64,000 nucleotides of DNA from a virus. The translations under genes were made by a program, and so were the position numbers. The notes beneath the pieces were generated by a model, which saw only the letters and a list, made by a program, of their open reading frames with translations, was not told the origin of the DNA and did not search any database. Below, piece by piece: positions 61,801 to 64,000 of this stretch (position 1 is its first letter; the number at the start of each line of letters is the position of its first letter). Location: the IMG/VR virus record IMGVR_UViG_3300010883_026628, positions 1 through 64,000 of that record; one strand, written 5' to 3'.

Positions 61801-64000
61801 TTAACGATACAAGACTCTGTGAATGCTATAACCGATTTAAGAATAAAAGCCACAGCGTCCTCGAAGAAATCTTTATCCAGTGTGAATATTAAACTTGATC
61901 AATTAGAAAGTCTCGAAAATCTTACCGGTACGCTTACTAGTAGTATAGATCAACCGTCAATATCACAAATGGCATCCCCGATAATACACACAAATTTATC
62001 AAGACGGAAAAGATCTTGTGCTAGTTTTTCAAAGACGAAAAAATCAACGACATTATTTATAGATGATCCAATTATCACCAACGGTAAGATTGTAACAATA
62101 ACAGACTTCAGCGGAAATATTGTAAACTTTACCTTTAACACGAGTTCGACAAGCGATACATCTGGCACAACGGCTAACGTTTCAATAGGTATTCAGAATC
62201 TAGATACTAGAGAAACTATCATAAACAGGCTCCAGACTGCCATTACCACGAATAACGTTTCCTCTGCTTCTGGTACTTTAGGTGGTATAACAATCCACAG
62301 CGGCTCAAACTATATCAGATTAATCGCCCAGCCAAAGCAACGTTTTGATATTAGTTGTCCTGTGCTATCATCAGCAGATAAAAGAACCATAACAGTATCA
62401 GATACAACCGGGTACGCGTATAATTTGTATATTACCGGATCAACATCTGCTGCAGTGCCTAACAACCACATAGCCGTCCGAGTTGCCGGTGCAAAGACTA
62501 TTACATTCAATGGTAATTTTGGATCTTCCAATATCGGGGCAGGGGATGTATTAAAAATATCAGATGGTACAACAACAATAGATTATACCACTGAAACTAC
62601 TAGTAACGTTGATGCAGCCACCGCGGCTGCCATCGGCGTCGGCTCTAATAGATCGGCCCTATCAGTGGTTGACGAATATGTCAAAAAAATAAATGCCAGT
62701 GCCTTAGGTATTATTGCGCTAGATAACGGTGGTACATCAACTGTGGCGAGTATGATATTACAACCAACTACAAATAAATCAAATGGCAATATTAGAACCG
62801 TAGCTGTAACAGAAGATCCTGTAAGCGCAGTTGGAAAAAGAGTTAGATTTACTAATAATTTTGACATGGCCACCTTCGGTTCAGTTCCTAGCTCTATTAT
62901 TCTGAGAATTAGTGACGGAAGTTCAAATCATGATTTTACGGTTGACCATTCTGACGGTAACACAGCATCAGCAACCACCGTAGGTGGTGGCAGTGGTCGC
63001 TCGGCAGCAGACGTGGTTGCTGAATTTGTTTCTGAAATAAATGCTGGGTCCCTAAACGTCACTGCGGTCGCTGTGGGCGGAAATACCTCTACTGATGCAT
63101 CATTTAACGTTATACCTACCGGCGGCGCAACAGTAACAGTAACAGAAGATCCCAATACTGCTAACTCCGGCAATTTCGGTGCCTCAGCCGGATTCACAGT
63201 TATTTCAAATTCATCGGCCGGTGATGGCAACTATGGCTCCACCGCCGGATTTTGTACTGTTGCTGATACTGGGAATACGTTGTTATCCGCAACACGCGTC
63301 GCAGCTGTTTTAGACGATATGATAGAAAGTATGCCAACTGTAGCCAGATCTGGTGGCACAAATAGTATGGCTCAATACGCTGCATTCACATCATCTTTTT
63401 CCGATAGCACGATCACTGTAGTTAGTAACGCCATTGGCACGGCTCCGCTTCCTATTGAAGTACCTATTAAAGAAAATGACATCCTTAATTTTAGATTTAA
63501 AATCCACTACCGCGGATATGAAACAGAGGAAGCATTACATGTTGCAGGCTCTGCAATAAGCGACGGCTTTTTCGCTGCTTCATTTAACTCTTATGAATTT
63601 TCAAAGCCGAAGTACAACGTCCCTGCAACTGGGCAAAAATTAATACAAAATTCTTTTGATGGTGAAGGTATAGTTGGTCCAAATGATCCTAGAAGAAATG
63701 ATGTAGTTGTTAGATATGAAAATGATTTTAGCTATTTAAAGTTTTTTGATAACCTGAAATTAGCAATTTCTGATCCCCAAAGCGCAGGTCACAGTGTATC
63801 TGGAAAACAAACTATTGGCTCCGCCATAATTGGTCCAACTGCAGAGAAGAATCTTCATGGGTCTATATTAAAGGAAAGTAAATTAAGGCTCTTATTAAGG
63901 AATTCAGACGCCATCACAGCGGCAACAGCAACCGGTCCAGGATTAGTAACCTTTAGATCGGGATCTGTTGAAATGACATCTAAACTAAATACTCTAAAAA
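58867..64000 (+). CDS. giant adhesin-like tail protein, 3' end beyond window
   Basis: Frame 1 is open from ATG 58867 to the window end, at least 1711 residues. It starts MFDSRKKRIVPDLLADIQ. A repeat module is at about 97-245 (TLTSTDGTIVDYF ... GHNNKISV). LamG-like domains are at about 544-708 (KSTFSCWVKPN ... ADFGFWNKIL) and 806-950 (MTFSAWINRAG ... KIAEVAIWN). More modules follow at about 1061-1160, 1207-1321 and 1323-1431, the last two being tandem. It probably exposes carbohydrate-binding lobes. The stop codon is not in the window. Confidence 0.75.
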   Translation, partial: MFDSRKKRIVPDLLADIQHRSGRINISKDVIANFVFDRITNDAISNRYLEDDGLNDLIFFNEKFEKIEGVNNTLISNASGSDGRFSRKIVDSTNTATAILTVADGNAIHGMTAGQKITLTSTDGTIVDYFISDTGDSGVTHLSAVSDGATLKATGSVTASRTIGSDKGIAVGFNLATALVSGIDQAEFLALLRAAILNSAGHNNKISVSAVPATANGPQSVTLTQATKVYLNKTANTVVISNIANIVTTDFSGAIETTKNTTVEFSSFLTSSSPFSNQIVTLDNNSFMANYYFAYRPENYSSKILTRFNPRSLSIASSSPHISEISINSKIPFSKGEMSGSRLVITVPQTGASDVTKNYTPLFFSERASPASQILRLGSQGSEANSYYSTSDNKKADFGFSLADFKSTPTRKSFKVDSVATSVFSTGSDGITFIPNAGYDLTNPFNYYATGSASPSTYEIAYASGSSELIKSTKVWLRSFANPPTNDGSISPTFAYAVSPTFTTDQINGLWRTTLDTSQGSNQALSLGTLTQWATVSGATSGHKSTFSCWVKPNSTQSHDQDHYLFVTQHNETGEEETQNSKYRIFISHTTGKLHFARFWSTNDTFSYTDFPVFNIKDPDSHNTVSRFQTTKWTHIAVTYDGSSAGNTATIYINGIPVKVTSEGTPSGTPLSYATTTQYTTVLGADSTQSNISTTSLKAKYADFGFWNKILTADEIHELYSRPLASYRSSLSLQLHTQLDKFITKYGIASVTPAYADALASEKITYNVIGNRTYPAYTLLGDDDNINIGTAAQWDAIIGDGPGNPSMTFSAWINRAGSPKNSSSRILHFGADNIVFYTHNDVTSASSAELRFYLNGSWNSGGEVYWKTAATAITNGTWHHVAVTYSSATAAQDPTLYIDGVAVASTEQSGPPAGSWVGITDGGATLACHIGNRSQGDRSFNGKIAEVAIWNSKLSDSEIFAVYSATRLAYNNDVATVALTIQDSVNAITDLRIKATASSKKSLSSVNIKLDQLESLENLTGTLTSSIDQPSISQMASPIIHTNLSRRKRSCASFSKTKKSTTLFIDDPIITNGKIVTITDFSGNIVNFTFNTSSTSDTSGTTANVSIGIQNLDTRETIINRLQTAITTNNVSSASGTLGGITIHSGSNYIRLIAQPKQRFDISCPVLSSADKRTITVSDTTGYAYNLYITGSTSAAVPNNHIAVRVAGAKTITFNGNFGSSNIGAGDVLKISDGTTTIDYTTETTSNVDAATAAAIGVGSNRSALSVVDEYVKKINASALGIIALDNGGTSTVASMILQPTTNKSNGNIRTVAVTEDPVSAVGKRVRFTNNFDMATFGSVPSSIILRISDGSSNHDFTVDHSDGNTASATTVGGGSGRSAADVVAEFVSEINAGSLNVTAVAVGGNTSTDASFNVIPTGGATVTVTEDPNTANSGNFGASAGFTVISNSSAGDGNYGSTAGFCTVADTGNTLLSATRVAAVLDDMIESMPTVARSGGTNSMAQYAAFTSSFSDSTITVVSNAIGTAPLPIEVPIKENDILNFRFKIHYRGYETEEALHVAGSAISDGFFAASFNSYEFSKPKYNVPATGQKLIQNSFDGEGIVGPNDPRRNDVVVRYENDFSYLKFFDNLKLAISDPQSAGHSVSGKQTIGSAIIGPTAEKNLHGSILKESKLRLLLRNSDAITAATATGPGLVTFRSGSVEMTSKLNTLK
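62487..63170 (+). repeat. tandem duplicated protein module within the giant tail gene
   Basis: Two adjacent segments encode the same order of motifs: 'ISDG', 'GSNRSALSVVDEYVKKINA' and 'VTEDP' in the first, then 'ISDG', 'GSGRSAADVVAEFVSEINA' and 'VTEDP' in the second. The first spans about 62487-62830 and the second about 62836-63170. The similarity is at protein level. Confidence 0.65.

Noticed and set aside
42630-63385. Antisense frames opposite the hub and giant tail genes
   Set aside because: Low-complexity Ser/Val-rich products from reverse reading of repeats; no starts with ribosome-binding sites.
1-64000. tRNA genes, integrase, transposase or insertion sequences
   Set aside because: None was seen; no cloverleaf-like segment in gaps and no recombinase motifs in the coding regions.

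Overview
This window is part of a tailed double-stranded DNA phage genome (Caudoviricetes) with a contractile tail. It has no ribosomal or housekeeping genes. Genes are tightly packed, with many ATGA, GTGA and TAATG stop/start overlaps, and almost all lie on the plus strand. The virion genes include a gp25-like baseplate wedge protein, a gp6/J-like wedge protein and a gp5-like hub OB-fold protein, and there is a gp55-like sigma factor. These place it in the broad T4-like superfamily. AT-rich DNA, tail fibres built from 'D-GGDI-FKDG' and 'VGIG-T-PD-KLEV' modules, and 'MKITKRQLRRIIKE'-type peptides are what I know from marine T4-like phages. The host cannot be read directly; two predicted lipoproteins and the heptose, fucose and sialyl-type sugar genes suggest a Gram-negative marine bacterium. 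Identifications come from reading motifs, not from a database search.

Layout. (1) 1-3.5 kb: small accessory genes, including an exported thioredoxin-like lipoprotein and, on the minus strand, an exported trypsin-like protease. (2) 3.5-5.2 kb: an XPD/DinG-type helicase with a likely Fe-S cluster. (3) 5.4-11.7 kb: a compact operon encoding DUF444/YeaH, SpoVR/YcgB and the PrkA/YeaG kinase, then a small membrane protein, a divergent GroEL-like protein that seems to lack the ATPase residues, and a YkuK-like RNase H-fold protein. (4) 11.8-14.3 kb: small genes including a histone-Hc1-like protein, a minus-strand Cys-rich sigma-region-4-like protein, and a PIN-PhoH ATPase. (5) 14.3-20.7 kb: tail-fibre and receptor-binding genes. 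(6) 20.7-20.9 kb: a repeat-rich intergenic region with a putative promoter. (7) 20.9-40.5 kb: a roughly 20-kb glycan cluster with GT2, GT4, GT6, GT11 and two GT29-like transferases, a CMP-sugar synthetase, GDP-fucose synthesis (Gmd, Fcl), heptose-type genes (transaldolase, GmhA-like SIS, HddA-like kinase, HAD), two further epimerases, a TylF-like methyltransferase, and a PD-(D/E)XK nuclease. (8) 40.5-64 kb: the gp55-like sigma factor, then baseplate and tail genes, ending in very large LamG-containing proteins that share a repeated beta-rich module. The last gene runs off the window.

How the parts may work together. The late sigma factor probably drives the structural block. The sugar cluster can make GDP-fucose from GDP-mannose and use it with a GT11 fucosyltransferase next to a GT6 (ABO-family) transferase, and it can activate an acidic sugar for the GT29-like enzymes. 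No flippase, polymerase or priming transferase is visible, so the glycan is probably added to a virion component or to existing host LPS. The YeaH-SpoVR-PrkA set is a bacterial stress and starvation module. Finding it as an operon in a phage, followed directly by a stripped-down chaperonin, is the most unusual feature here.
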